From: Ophiosphaerella korrae
Lineage: Eukaryota; Ascomycota; Dothideomycetes; Pleosporales; Phaeosphaeriaceae
Assembly: GCA_028456385.1 (NCBI GenBank)
Contig: JALNQF010000001.1
Span: 434,001 to 498,000, forward strand
Reading direction: 5' to 3'
Length of the DNA: 64,000 nt
The notes below the pieces were generated by a model that saw nothing but the letters and a program-made list of their open reading frames with translations, did not search any database and was not told the DNA's origin. Positions 10,051 through 22,909 of this stretch are shown in pieces. Each line of letters starts with the position of its first letter. The first letter of the stretch is position 1. A program made the translations under genes and the position numbers.

Positions 10051-11233
10051 ATGCGATATATTCGTTTCCTCAAGACGCCTCGGGCCGTCGTAGAGAAGGG
10101 TACGGCGAAGAGTCAAATACACTGTCTCATCACCATCACATCTGATTTGGGAGACTCCTTTCTCCCACATGACATCCAATTGTCAGCAGAGTTGCTCTCT
10201 GGGCAACCATCAGAGCAGCTCATAGTATGGCGAACACTACAATGGACTGCCGGCATGCGAAGTCTGCCGATCATGCTCCCTTTGGCCAAAAATCGTACAT
10301 CTTCAACCTTCAGAGTAAGAGTAGGAGTAGAATCGAAGTCAACTCGAGACGAATATAGCAGACTATGTGATGACAATATGCCTGGCATTGTATCTGCCTG
10401 GAGCGCCGACTTTTCTCCATTACAAACAATCGGCGAACTTGAAAAGGTTGTCGAGAGACGCTTCAGACTTCCTGATAATAATACCGTGAGCATATACGAG
10501 GAAACTGGCGAGAGTATTGCTCGGCATCTGTGGTAGTGTGACGTATTTGTTGTCTATGTTTGTAACCGCTGAACAATATCAGGGACGCAGGGATCTCGCT
10601 CTCGTGTCAGGTCAGTGACCTCTTGAATATAGACAGTCAACTCGCCAAAGCCTTGCTGCCTTCTCAACACGCTGCAGGGGTTCATATATTGGAGCTCGGC
10701 ACCGGTTGTGGCATGGTTGGTATCTCTATTGCCCAGGTCATGGAAGGAGCAAAAGTTATCTTGACCGATCTTGCAGAAGCTCAGGAGATCGCGGTGCGCA
10801 ATATCAATCAAGCTTACCTGGCGAAAGGATCTACACTAGAGTTTCAGGTGCTAGACTGGAATAATGAGCTTCCCGTAGGTCTGCAATCGTCTTCTCAATG
10901 CCTTGGTCTGGTCATTGCTGCGGACTGTACGTATAATTCAGACAGCAGGTACGTCATCTGTTAGCCTTTGCCTTACATCAACTCCCTCCACTCACAACTT
11001 TCATCAGTCCAGCACTTGTCAAAACGCTGCAACGACTAAGCGTCATCTCACCAGGGATTAAGATAGCAATCGCGATGAAGATGCGTCATATCAGCGAGAA
11101 AATATTTTTCGATTTGATGGCTGTGGCTGGATTTCGAAAGACCATGACACTTCACTGGCCACTTCCTGGAGACAATGTGATGGGAGAAGAAACTGTCGAT
11201 CTGCATGTCTACCAATGTGACTCCAGTGCGTAG
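10051..11233 (+). CDS. Family-16 (METTL21/VCP-KMT-like) protein lysine methyltransferase
   Basis: Predicted S-adenosylmethionine-dependent protein N-methyltransferase of the METTL21/Methyltransf_16 group; substrate unknown. Exons 10051-10532, 10583-10948 and 11008-11233 join in phase (HLW-DAGISLSCQV and YNSDS-SPALVKTL) to give 357 aa. SAM-binding motif I is ILELGTGCGMVGISIA in exon 2, preceded by the family-typical WDAGI segment. Motif post-I is VILTDL and the later acidic motif is LVIAADCTYN, where the family often has D-x-x-Y. An N-terminal domain of about 160 residues is less recognisable. Introns are 50 and 59 bp. Its start lies close to the divergent gene on the minus strand. Confidence 0.83.
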
Positions 11234-11542
11234 TCTTTCTATCAGATATTACTTTTCGGCCCGCGGTCTCGTGCGATTCGACGCTGGCGCCATCGCATCC
11301 CTGGCCAAACGTCCCTAACTATGCGCGGTCGTTCCTGCCCTTCATTCCGAGACCCTCCTTTCTATCTAAATACGGGATAACCGCACTTTCTTCCTACTTG
11401 ATTGATGACGCTCAATGTCTTCTAAGTGTCATCCACGACGCACGGGATCAACGACCTCTCTCACCACGCTACATTCGCAGCCATCTGCCTGCGCCACAAA
11501 TCCACGTCATAATCTCAATGCACGATATGACCGAGTGCCAAT
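11234..11542. other. Intergenic region
   Basis: A 309-bp gap between two plus-strand genes. A 79-codon ORF in another frame crosses it but ends inside the next gene and has no recognisable features. Nothing else is seen. Confidence 0.5.
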
Positions 11543-12203
11543 ATGCCTACCATTATGACCAACGAGCCCTATATTTCCCTAGAATTGGATCGCGACGATG
11601 CAATGGCGTACCTTCTTGCGGCTCACTCCCTCACTGATCCCACGGAAGATCGTGTCATTATCGAGATCCCACAAAAAGAAGCAGCGGGTTATCTCGAATT
11701 TGAGCTCAAGGATTGGGCCCTAGAGCAGGACAGGCTGGCAGATCAATATAACGCCACAGAACGGGAGACGGAGGAGAGTCGCGATACGGGAGAAAAGGTA
11801 TACATGTTGTTGGTGCAAATCAGGTTCTACTAGCCAACTAACAATGAAGCTTCAGGAAGATGAAAAGCTTAAACTTGTGCCTTGGTACCGTGGTGGTATT
11901 CTAGGTGTCCGCGCTGATGAGTCCATCAAATATCTGTTGAGGAGGAGACGCGAACGGTATCGCTGGAACCCGTATGGTCTCAAGGCTAGGACATACATCA
12001 CCGTCTACATTATTTTGACACTCCATATCGTGGGAAACATCTCAGTTGGCTGCTTTCTAGCATTCAAGAAACAGGAAGGGGTGTTGTTGCTGCAAGGCGT
12101 GATCAACTCTACTGCTGGGGTGTGGACATGGATACTATTTTCGTACCCAGCCCTCATCTCCAATGTTGACGACCAGTTCAAAGCCAAAGGTTTGTACAAT
12201 TAG
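11543..12203 (+). CDS. Small two-helix membrane protein, uncharacterised
   Basis: Exons 11543-11797 and 11856-12203 join as TGEK-EDEKLKLVPW and give a 200-aa protein that I do not recognise. The first half is soluble and acidic (LELDRDDAMAYLLAAHSL, then EIPQKEAAGYLEFELKDW). After a basic stretch (YLLRRRRERYRWNPYGLK) come two hydrophobic segments, ITVYIILTLHIVGNISVGCF and VLLLQGVINSTAGVWTWILF, which probably span a membrane. The positive-inside rule puts the N-terminus in the cytosol. The intron is 58 bp and ends after an ATG-containing stretch, so an exon-2-only product is conceivable. Met5 is an alternative start. Confidence 0.65.
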
Positions 12204-12662
12204 CTAATCCTCCAAAATCACCAATACTAAATGTCTTTTTTTTTTTTTAAATTACAGTTTGTTACTCTCACTTCTTCTTCTTCTCCTCCTCCTCCTCCAC
12301 GCAGGGGAGGACTGAGGCATGCATGTGGCCCGAAGTCAACCCGGGGCTTGGGGCGATGACGTCAGTTAGCGGGTAGGTACCTGACGGCTTGAGCCTGCAA
12401 CGGGCTTGGATTGTTGCTTCGCGGCTCCCATCGCCGATCTCACGCTGTAGTTCCTACCTCAGTTTTGCATCCTGAAGAGAATTTGGTCCTTCTTGTTGTG
12501 CGGGCGACTCGATTACTGTTCAAAGTCTTGACCAAGCTACAACAGCTTACCTACTTTTGCTCCTCAACAATCTTACCCTAGACCTCACTAATTTACCGCC
12601 ACACCTCAGGATACCTATTGCATCTGTCGCCATTGTTTACAAGCCGCTCTTACCTCAAAACC
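12204..12662. promoter_or_regulatory. GDB1 upstream region with poly-T and pyrimidine tracts
   Basis: These 459 bp precede GDB1. They contain a T-run at about 12236-12248 and a CTTCTTCTTCTTCTCCTCC-type pyrimidine tract at about 12270-12300, common in strong fungal promoters and leaders. I could not place a TATA box. Both tracts could equally be part of the 3' end of the preceding gene. Confidence 0.5.
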
Positions 12663-15600
12663 ATGTCTACGCCTCCAGAATCAGCCTCACAGGCCGTATA
12701 CCTGCTACCATTAACCGACTCTGGCGCTCCAGACGTCCCAGGAACATATATTTACTTGCCACCTCCTACCAGGCCTGCATATTCCTGTCGCTTCCAGATT
12801 CAGGGAACCAGTTCGATATGTCGCCAAGGCAGTCTTTGGGTCAACATTCCTGCCGAGGGAGAAAAATTCAAGCGCGACCAGTACCAAGAGTACAAGTATG
12901 CTACCCGTGAACCAAGCCCATATCTCACAAATATCACTAACAAAGACCCACAGGCTCGAGCCAGATTTCAACGGAACAACCGAGATCGATATCCCTATCC
13001 ACGAGGCCAATGCCTACTCCTTTTACACAACCTACACGCCACTTCCGCAGTGGTCTTTCACCGACGTTGCCTCACCAGAACCCACACGCACACCCACATA
13101 CTACATTGATGTTTGTCCGGAGCTGACTCTACAAAGCCAACGACTGCCAGTCGAGAGCGTTATCCTTTTTTCGACTCTTTCTAAATTTATGGGCACTTAT
13201 CCGACAAACTGGGACAAACATTTGCGCGGTATTAGCCAACGCGGCTACAATATGGTGCATTTCACTCCACTCATGGTTCGTGGCGACTCAAACTCCCCGT
13301 ACAGTATATATGATCAATTGCAATTCGACAAAGCCATCTTTTCCAATGGCGAGAAGGATATTGCACAAATGGTGGAGAAGATGCATACCGAGTTCAACAT
13401 GCTCGCCATGACTGATGTTGTTTGGAATCACACGGCAAATAATAGTAAGTGGCTCGAGGAGCACCCGGAATCTGGTTACAGTGTCGAAACTGCGCCTCAT
13501 TTGAGACCTGCTCTGGAATTAGATACAGAGTTACTCAAATTCGGCAAAGAGTTGTCTACTTACAGGCTGCCAACTAAGTTTGAGAACGAGAGAGATCTTC
13601 TGAGAGTTATGGATGGCGTAAAGACGCATGTTCTCAACAAATTGAAGCTATGGGAATACTATGTTGTCGATACGGAGCGAGACACCAATGCCATCTTAGA
13701 AAAGTGGATTGCAGGCGAAACCAGGTTCATTGAAGGTAGCCTTAGTGAGGCAAGTCTTCGTGGTCTCGATGCCGTCAAGGAATGGACGTTAAAGCAGAAG
13801 GCCGATTGGCTGGTCGACCATGCGCTTGTCGGCGGTGACAGGATGGGTGAGCGATATAGGCGTCGTATTGACCCATCTTCCGGAGCTGGATTCCTCTGCG
13901 CTCTTTTTGGACGCTACGACAGTCGTACTAGCAGTAAGCTAGACAAGCGGGAAGTACATGAAGCATGTACTCGAATTTTGCAGGAACTCAACCTACCCTT
14001 TTACAGGGAGTATGATGGAGATTCAAAAGAGATCTTAGAGCAACTCTTCAACCGAATCAAGTATGTTCGTATAGATGCCCATGGCCCTAAGCTTGGCGAA
14101 GTCAACGATGCAAACCCGCTGATCGAAACTTACTTCACCCGATTACCGCTTAACGACATAACCAAGAAGCACAACCCAGAGGCGCTCGCGCTGGTAAACA
14201 ATGGATGGGTTTGGGCTGCAGATGCCATGCGAGACAACGCTGGTCCTAAGTCTCGTGCATACTTGCGACGAGAGGTCATCGTTTGGGGTGATTGTGTCAA
14301 ACTTCGATATGGGAGCGGCCCTAAAGACAATCCGTTCCTCTGGGAACACATGGCAAAGTACACTCGGCTAATGGCCAAGTATTTCCAAGGATTTCGTATC
14401 GACAATTGCCATTCAACCCCCATACATCTGGCAGAATATATGCTTGACGAGGCACGGGTCGTCAATCCTAACCTTTTCGTCTGTGCTGAGCTGTTCACTG
14501 GCTCCGAAGAGATGGATTTCAAGTTTGTGATGCGCCTGGGAATTGCATGCCTCATCCGAGAGGCTATGCAGGCTTGGAGTACACAAGAACTAAGTAGGCT
14601 TGTGCATCGCCACGGCGGTGTACCTATTGGCAGCTTTGAAACAGACGAGGTTCTCAACGCCAACGATAGTAACGGCATTGGTGGCAGCAAAACGCATCGA
14701 GTCATCAAGAAAATCAAACGCAGTCCTGTGCATGCTCTCTTTATGGACTGCACCCACGACAACGAAACTCCGGCACAGAAGAGAGACGCCCGTGATACAC
14801 TTTCAACCGCTGCTCTGGTTGCCATGTGCTCATGTGCTACTGGAAGTGTATTTGGTTTCGATGAAGTCTACCCAGAGTTGATTGAGCTGGTACATGAGAA
14901 GAGGCTCTATTCCTCAGCCAGCTCAACCGACAAGCCCATCAAAGCACAAGCTGGTGAGGGCGGTATTGGTGGCATCCGGAAGATTGTTAATGAAATTCAT
15001 GTCAAGATGGGCAAAGAGGGATACACGGAAACATACATTCACCACGACCAGGAGTACATTACTGTGCATCGTGTCAACCCCCATACAAGAAAAGGGTACT
15101 TTCTAATTGCACATACAGCTTTCCCAGGATATGGCAACGGCAATGGAGGCTTTGGGAAGACTGAATTGCCAGGTACAAAGGCAAAACTTATTGGCGCCTG
15201 GAACCTGGAGGTCGATAATAGTCAAGAGACTAGAAACCGTGTTGTTGGCGACAAAACTACGCTACGCGGCTTGCCTAGCCGGACGACGAGTCTACAAGGC
15301 GTAAACATTGCATCCACAGACGAATCAACAACAATCACCACCCCCGACAAGTTTCCCCCAGGAAGTATCGCACTCTTTGAAACATGGGTACCAAGTGCTG
15401 AACGTCCGGACGGCCTTGACAAATTTGTCACCACGGGAGCGCGAGCAGCATTCCACGAAGTCAGCTTGACCGACTTGAACTTTATCCTATACCGGTGCAA
15501 CGCTGAGGAGCTTGATGCATCAGACGGAAAAGAGGGTACATACAACATTCCAGGCCATGGTAATCTTGTGTACGCAGGTCTGCAAGGCTGGTGGAGTCCA

Positions 15601-17373
15601 CTGCGTGACATTGTCAATGACAACAATCTGGGTCACCCTATTTGCAATCATCTACGAGAAGGCCAATGGGCACTGGATTATTGTGTTGGCCGACTCGAAC
15701 GTGCTGCGGCACAGCAAGAATACAGCCATGTGAAGGAGCCAGCGAAATGGTTGAAAGAGCGCTTTGATGCTATTCGCAAACTCCCCAACTTCATGCTTCC
15801 ACGTTACTTTGCACTCATCATACAAACTGCCTACAATGCTGCAGTCGAACGAGCCATCGAACTGATGGGCAACAATATTCGAAATGGCAACGACTTCTTG
15901 AAGAGTCTTGCACTCGTCAGCGTTCAGGTAACAGGCAATGTAAAGAGTGCCTCACTTTGGCCAGATAAAAAAGTCCCGAGCATGGCCGCCGGGCTGCCTC
16001 ATTTTGCGGTTAGCTGGGCTCGTTGCTGGGGCCGTGATATTACGATATCAGCTCGTGGCCTTTACATGGGCACACGGAGATATGCTGACGCAAAGGAACA
16101 TATTTTTTGTTTCGCAAGTGTTCTCAAACACGGCATGGTTCCCAATCTCTTAGGAGCTGGTGTCAATCCTCGATATAACTCACGAGATTCGATTTGGTGG
16201 TTCCTGCAGAACATTCAGGATTATACAAAAATCGTGCCAGATGGTCTCAGTTTGCTTCAGGAGCAGGTTCGAAGACGCTTTCTCCCCAACAATGACACTT
16301 GGTTTCCACATGATGACAAGCGAGCCTACTCTGTGTCTTCCACTATCGAAGACGTAATTCAAGAAGCGTTGCAGCGGCATGCCTCTGGAATAGAATTTCG
16401 CGAGCACGACGCAGGGCCAAACATTGACAGTCAGATGAAATCGGAAGGTTTTGATATTAAGATCTTTACTGATTTCGAGACGGGTCTCATCTTTGGCGGG
16501 AACCAATCGAATTGCGGAACTTGGATGGACAAGATGGGTGAGAGTGAAAAGGCAGGTAGCAAGGGAGTTCCGGGAACACCACGAGATGGCGCTCCCATAG
16601 AGATGATTGGTATGCTATACAGCACTGTCAGGTGGTGTGCAGAACTGTACGAGCAAGGGCAGTACAAGTATGAAGGGGTGACATTGCCAGGAGGCAAAGA
16701 AACTGTTACCTACAGGGCTTGGGCCGAAAAGATCAAAGCCAACTTCGAGCGGACATTCTATGTCCCGCGAACACCAGAGGAAGACAAAGATTATGATGTC
16801 AACCCCAAGATCGTCAACCGTCGTGGGATTTACAAAGACCTTTACAGGTCTGGTAAGGAGTACGAAGATTATCAACTGCGGCCTAACTTCCCTGTCGCAA
16901 TGGCAGTTGCACCAGATCTCTTTGACCCAGAGCATGCACTGTATGCGCTACAGATGGCTGACCGGAACCTGCTCGGACCGCAAGGTATGAAGACTCTCGA
17001 TCCATCTGACCTCAATTACCGGCCATACTACATCAATAGCGAGGACTCGACCGATTTTCACACGTCTAAAGGCAGGAACTACCACCAGGGACCTGAATGG
17101 GTATGGCCAACTGGATTCTTTTTGAGGGCATTGCTCAAGTTTGATCTCAAGCGCCGCAAGACGGTTGAGGAACGAGTGGAGAGCTACCAACAGGTTACAC
17201 GTCGTTTGGCTGGTTGCATGAAGGCTATTCAGGAGAGTCCATGGGCTGGCCTTACGGAATTGACGCAGAAAAATGGCGAGTTCTGCGGTGATTCATGCCC
17301 AACGCAGTCGTGGTCTGCTAGTTGCATTGTCGACTTGTTTCAAGATGCGGCTGAGTACAAGTTGGAGGAGTAA
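12663..17373 (+). CDS. GDB1: Glycogen debranching enzyme
   Basis: Bifunctional cytosolic enzyme (4-alpha-glucanotransferase plus amylo-1,6-glucosidase) that removes glycogen branch points. Exon 12663-12895, a 58-bp intron, then exon 12954-17373 give 1550 aa, the usual family length. N-terminal GH13-type transferase: RIDAHGP, then FRIDNCHSTP with the predicted nucleophile Asp561, VCAELFTGSEE with the acid/base Glu590, and the CTHDNETP motif with His679-Asp680. The C-terminal glucosidase half (GH133) includes SWARCWGRDITISARG, YNSRDSIWWFLQ, GGNQSNCGTWMDKMGES and GPEWVWPTGFFLRA. The start MSTPPESASQAVYLLPL matches a short soluble N-terminus, and splicing after QEY gives KLEPDFNG in frame. The gene looks intact. 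Confidence 0.97.
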
Positions 17374-17652
17374 GGTAGCTGATTCTGCAGGACTGTGGCG
17401 GGATTGTCTACTATAAACGCTGTGTAATTACTGGCTATTATTATCATTACCTTACAAGCCATCGGAAACATTAATGATATCCAACTCCTGAAAATCTAGG
17501 CCAACTCGATCATCCTGGGGATGAGTGAAAGCACGGCCGTGACCCCGCGTTTTAGCGTGTCTTCGGTTATCTTAGCGTGAACAGCCCGTCTTGTCCGACA
17601 TAGCTTCAGGGCATGCTGCTCTCTACGGCCTACAGTACTGGCTACGACAAGA

Positions 17653-20578
17653 ATGGCGCCCCCAAAGCGCTCCGCTACCAAAGCGCTTCAACTTGCTGCA
17701 GAGTCGCCCAATGCTCGCGCACCCAAGCAGGCGCGTGTTGAATCCCATTTCTCCTCAGCTGGCGCGTCACGGCAAGATCCTGTTTACATTGATGACGATG
17801 ATGATGATGACGAAGATGACGAAGAGGAAGACGTGTCGGGGACACAAGACTTTAGCGAGAACCAACATACTTGGATGCTTTATGGTGTGATGCATGGCAA
17901 GATTGTAGGGTGCAGATATTATAATGGGTATGCCACCATAAATGAGATGGTGGTCGTCCGACGGGAGCCAAGCAATCAGTATGACAGTAAGTGCCTGGTT
18001 GCTGAAATAGCTTATGTGTATTGTCCATGGTCCGTTTTCTGACCGCACAAGGTAACGCGATTCGCGTCTTGAATGTTCACGGCGATCAAATTGGTCACCT
18101 CCCTAGGACTGTGGCGGCAAAGTTGGCGAAATACATGGACAACCGTAGCCTGCTCATTGAAGCCACGATTACTGGACAAAAAGGTTTTTACGAGTGCCCT
18201 ATCGAGCTCAAGTTCTACGGAACCAATGAGCCAGTCGAGCGAGAAAATCTTTTGAGTCAAATGCGGGCTGATAAGCTACCCGTTGGACAGGTAGCTGATC
18301 GCAAGCGCAAAGAAGCTGCAGCTGCTAAAGAAAGGGAGAAAGTTGCCAAAGAGGCTGCAAAACAGGCTAAGAAAAAGGGTGGGGCCGTCGTCGGGGTTGC
18401 TGGCCAAGATCATGAGAATAGCATGGCTGAGTTCATGGCTACCTCTTCGCAAGGGTTTGGTCCTGGGCCTAATATTGAAGATATCATTGGAGGTAGCACG
18501 CGCTACAATCCAAGGAACGTTGAACAAGTAATAGAAGAGTTTGGCGTCAAGGAGAATGACCTGGTCAGTCCTACCAGATACCATGACAAGTTTTCGCTAA
18601 CAGCGTGTAGGCGGCCATGCCCAAAGCCGTCCAGCCGAGCACCTTGCTTACTGAGCTACATCCCTTCCAACTCCAAGGTCTTCAATGGATGCTTGACAAG
18701 GAGTCACCTCAACTTCCAGCTCGAGGCACGAAAGATGTGGTTCAGTTATGGCAACGTCATTCACGAATGCCAGACGCCTTTACAAATCTAGCCACAAATT
18801 TTTCGGTCACAAATCCAGCACTTGCTTCGGGTGGTATACTTGCGGATGACATGGGCTTAGGCAAAACTATCCAGACCATCTCACTCATCATGGCTGATCG
18901 TGAGCTACGTCGGCAGGATGCTGACGCGTGCAATGCTACCCTCATTCTGGCCCCTGTGTCTGTTATGAGCAATTGGAGTACCCAGATAAAGAAGCATATT
19001 AAGCCTGAGCATGCTTTGCGGGTGATGATATGGCATGGTACCCGCAAACAGCCCATCACGCCTAAACAGATCGAAAACTACGACGTTGTTATCAGTACCT
19101 ATGAGAGTGTATCGTCGGAATGGTATTCTCAAAAGCCAACTAAACTACCGAGGTCGTCTGGAGTTTACTCCGTCAAGTGGCGTCGTGTCATTCTCGACGA
19201 AGGGCATTGTGCGCGCAATCCGAAGGCAAAGAGAACAATGGCCATCACCAATCTTCTGGCCCAATCTCGCTGGGCTCTTACCGGTACACCCATCATCAAC
19301 AACCTGAAGGATTTATACAGCCTTGTGCGGTTCCTTCGCCTTTCTGGGGGCCTCGATCGCCTCGAGATCTTCCATAGTGCGATTATACGACCAGTTCTTA
19401 GTGGTGATATACAGGGTAACCGGGCACTTCAGTTGCTTATGTCTGGTATTTGCCTGCGGCGAAAGAAAGAAATGTCTTTTATCGATCTTCGGCTGCCAGA
19501 ATTGTCGGAATATATCCACAAGATCCAGTTGCATAGTCACGAACAGGAAAAGTATGATGCTCTTCAAGCTCAGGCCAAGGGTACACTTGACTTATATCGC
19601 AGCAACATTGGAGGAAAGAAGGGGATGGATACGTACAGACATCTCCTTGAGGTGCTATTGCGGATGAGACAGGTCTGCAACCATTGGCAGCTTGTAGGCG
19701 AGGAGCGCCTCGAGTCCGTTATGAAACAACTCGAAGCTGAAGGTATCGTTGACCTCAACGATGAGAACAAAGCAGCCCTCCAAGAGATGCTGCAGCTGCT
19801 CATTGAATCTCAAGAAGAGTGTCCAATATGTTTGGATACCCTCAAAGATCCCGTCATCACCAAATGTGCACATAGCTTTTGCACCACCTGCATTGACCGT
19901 GTCATCGAAGGCCAGAAGAAATGCCCCATGTGTCGAGCTGAACTAGACTCGATGGCCACCAGCACTGTCAAGCCTGCAAAGGAAGCTCCTACAAAAATAG
20001 AAATATTCACACAAGATATGCTCGCAGATAAGGCATCACTTGAGAAGAATACGTCAAGCAAGGTCGAAGCCCTACTAGAAATCCTCATGGCAACAGCCAA
20101 GGATCCGAGCAATAAGACAGTTGTATTCAGCCAGTGGACATCTTTCCTCGACCTGCTCCAGCCCCACCTTACGCTCCATGGACTCAAATTCACGCGTATC
20201 GATGGGAGCATGACAGCGATACAACGCGACGCCGCGCTCGAAGCCCTAGATACCGATCCATCGACCACAATCATGCTCGCGTCCCTTTCTGTCTGCAGCG
20301 TTGGTCTAAATCTCGTCGCAGCTAACCACGTCATCATGGCCGACAGTTGGTGGGCGCCAGCCATCGAAGACCAGGCTGTTGATCGAGTGCATCGCTTGGG
20401 TCAGAAGCGCGAGACAAAGGTATTCAGGCTTATTGTGGAGGGTAGTGTAGAAGAGCGTGTACTAGGGATTCAAGAGGAGAAGAGGAGATTGATGAACCTT
20501 GCGTTTGCGGAGAAAGATGGCAAGAGGAAGAAGCGAGCCGGGGCTGGCGTGCAGGATTTGATGAGGTTGTTGGGCTAG
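17653..20578 (+). CDS. RAD5: HIRAN-SNF2-RING DNA translocase / E3 ligase, Rad5/HLTF family
   Basis: Predicted nuclear ATP-dependent DNA translocase and ubiquitin ligase of the Rad5/HLTF family, which polyubiquitinates PCNA and remodels stalled forks. Exons 17653-17986, 18052-18563 and 18611-20578 give 937 aa. A basic then Asp-rich N-terminus leads to a HIRAN domain (about residues 73-175: LYGVMHGKIVGCRYYNGYAT, then GNAIRVLN-type strands and IGHLPRTVAAKLAKYMD). SNF2 ATPase motifs follow: ADDMGLGKT with Lys367, the DEGH box at 478-481, and ALTGTPIINNLKDLYSLVRF. A C3HC4 RING starts at Cys686 (CPICLDTLKDPVITKCAHSF, CTTC, CPMC), inserted between the helicase lobes as in Rad5. The C-lobe has FSQWTSFLD, RIDGSM and DQAVDRVHRLGQ. 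It is shorter than yeast Rad5, closer to HLTF. The second donor is GTCAGT. Confidence 0.92.
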
Positions 20579-22909
20579 TCGCAGGAGCCGTCTCAGGCTT
20601 CTTGATGCTAGTGTTCTGGGAATTTCGGCGCTCAACATACTTCTATGAATATCCTATATGCCCCCAAGAGTATGTACGATATCATGTTACACCTGGATGG
20701 GAATTTCGATTATCGAGGTTGTTCATACAACAGGCAATCAGTGTGGTTTTTTGGGTTTCTTTTACATTTCTGTCACGATCTACCCAGTACAGTCGACCGG
20801 CATACAGGTCTATGACGAACGCAGTTGCTAGAATGAACTTGTATGCGTAGGACCCAACCCTATTACATGCCACATTGTGAAAGTTTCAGGGGTTAGAAGG
20901 TTAGAAGCGCCAAACTTACGCAAAGAGTGCGCTAGTATACCGTAGTCGATAACCCCCGAAACTTGAAAATGAGATGAAAGGGGGGGCCCTATACTTTTGA
21001 GGCTCTTGCTTGATTACGATAAAGGGGGTTCCCCCTCTAGGCCCGAGATCTACTGCATCCGGGGTTCGATATGGGCCGTGCCGGCAAGCTCGCCCGATCT
21101 CTTTTCTTTTCTTTTCTTCAAGGTATTTCGTCATGTGCTTGCTTGCATGCACGTGTCCGAGATGCGTTTTTTTTTCTTTTTCCTTCCCTGCACATGTACC
21201 TAAAAGGGTAGCTTTGCATGGTGGATGGAAAAAGGGCCGCGGAGCGAAGCAGGAAACTTGGAAAGTAGTACAATACCGATAATGGGTGGGGGATTGTTTG
21301 GATACGAGCCGGGAGAGACAAGCATCCAAACAAGGGGTGGGGAAAAAGGAAAAAAAAAAAAAAAAAAACGACGAAAGAGGACTTCTGACCTATTATTGAG
21401 CCTGGAGGAAAAGCTGGTGAAGTGAGCAGCAAAGGGCCCCCGAGTAATATGTATATTGTTTAGTGGGTCCAGAGTGCGTGTTAGCCATGTGATGGTGCTG
21501 GTACGTACCCCTTGTCTCACATGATTCCATTGGAAAAAGGCATGGAAAGTTCGTCCGGGACCTAGGTCCTTAGACCCTGCATATGGATAAAGTCTCGGTG
21601 CGTTAGAGCCGCGAAGCCCCGTGTGTTATTCGTCTCGTTTAGATAGTAAATAAAGGCAAAGGTAAACTTCCAAAGGTAGAGTTGAGCACGGCCCGCATGT
21701 AAATCAATCACTGCTAGTCCCCCCCCCCTCCCCTCCCTCGCAGACACTGCCCAAAGGGCCCCAACTCCATAAACCCACGCCATCCCGCCCTCCGCGCGGC
21801 AACTCTTTTCTCAGCCGCATCCAGTGCTGGCTATGAGCTATGACCCCCCCCCCCTCCCTTGTCGCTGTCGCTGCACCGCCACACGCACGAGCCCTGATGG
21901 CGAAATGCGCAATTCCATGTTGGACGGCCCGATGCCGTTTTCGTAACTTTACCGAAAGGCCACACAAGGTCGGGTCTAGGATCTAGGATCCGGGATGCCT
22001 CGTTGACCACGCAATTTCAGCTGGTCGGGTACTACCAGCATGCATGGTGACTGAAAGCCACGCCAGGGTGGCGGGGATCGCGAGAAAAGAACTTGAGGCA
22101 GTGCAAGTTGTGGGATCGAGTTGAGGGCTGGAAGGGGGGGAGGGGGGGGGGGCAGCGGTCGGTCGAGGTTGAGTCGTGGACCCCGTCGGAGTTCAGCGTA
22201 GGACGGATTAGGAAAGGATTCGCTAGTCAGATTGCTAGTGACATGACACGTGGTCGGGAGGCTAATTTGCTTATCCACCTTACTAGGCAAATACGATCTT
22301 TTCTTAATTGCTTTTCTATCTTGCGCTATTGAGCTTGTGCGTTGAGGCGCTTAACATTGCATAGAAGCACCTTTGTCCGTTTTTGCCCATGCCTACCTAC
22401 GTGAAATTGGGCCATCAACGTGCATTCCGTAGAGCCGTAAGCGAAGGGTGGCGGGAATGGCCTGATGAAGCGACGTCAATAAAGGCTATCATGTGCATCT
22501 GTGGAGGAAGTATTGACCATAAATTTTTCCTTGGGAAAGGGTATGTAAAGCGAGACACGTGGGGAGGTTCGGAACATCTTGCAATTAACTACTATCATAC
22601 ACAGTAGAAGATTACACTTTATGCCTGACAGACATATGGTACACTAGGAAAAGAGTAAATACTGGAGTTGACTGTCAGTGCTCATGTGGACAAAGAGGAA
22701 GGAAACCGTGTGTTGCAAGCATTCCAAGACATGTCCTTGTATCGTTCTTCCATTAAATCGTTGCTTCTTCTATAACTTCGTTTCAATCGGCTTGACGGTA
22801 GAGGACCTGTCCGGCAAATCCAATAAGCTCTTCACCATTAAACGTGCCATGCTCCAATATACTTAAGTATGCGATCATGAAAGAGGGAATTGAAAAAATA
22901 GTTTCAATA
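20579..22909. other. Gene-free stretch (2.3 kb) with homopolymer tracts
   Basis: I find no supportable gene here. All ORFs are short, overlap on both strands and have compositions dictated by base runs. Notable simple sequence: an A-run at 21350-21368, C-runs near 21719-21728 and 21845-21854, and G-runs around 22133-22152. Part will be the 3' UTRs of the convergent Rad5-like (+) and YTH (-) genes, but that cannot explain all 2.3 kb. A noncoding RNA or a decayed element cannot be excluded from the sequence alone. Confidence 0.5.

Noticed and set aside
20579..22909. tRNA or rRNA gene in the gene-free stretch
   Set aside because: I looked for the B-box-like GGTTCGA and acceptor-stem pairing; the GGGTTCGAT near 21060 has no matching A-box, stem or CCA-side pairing.
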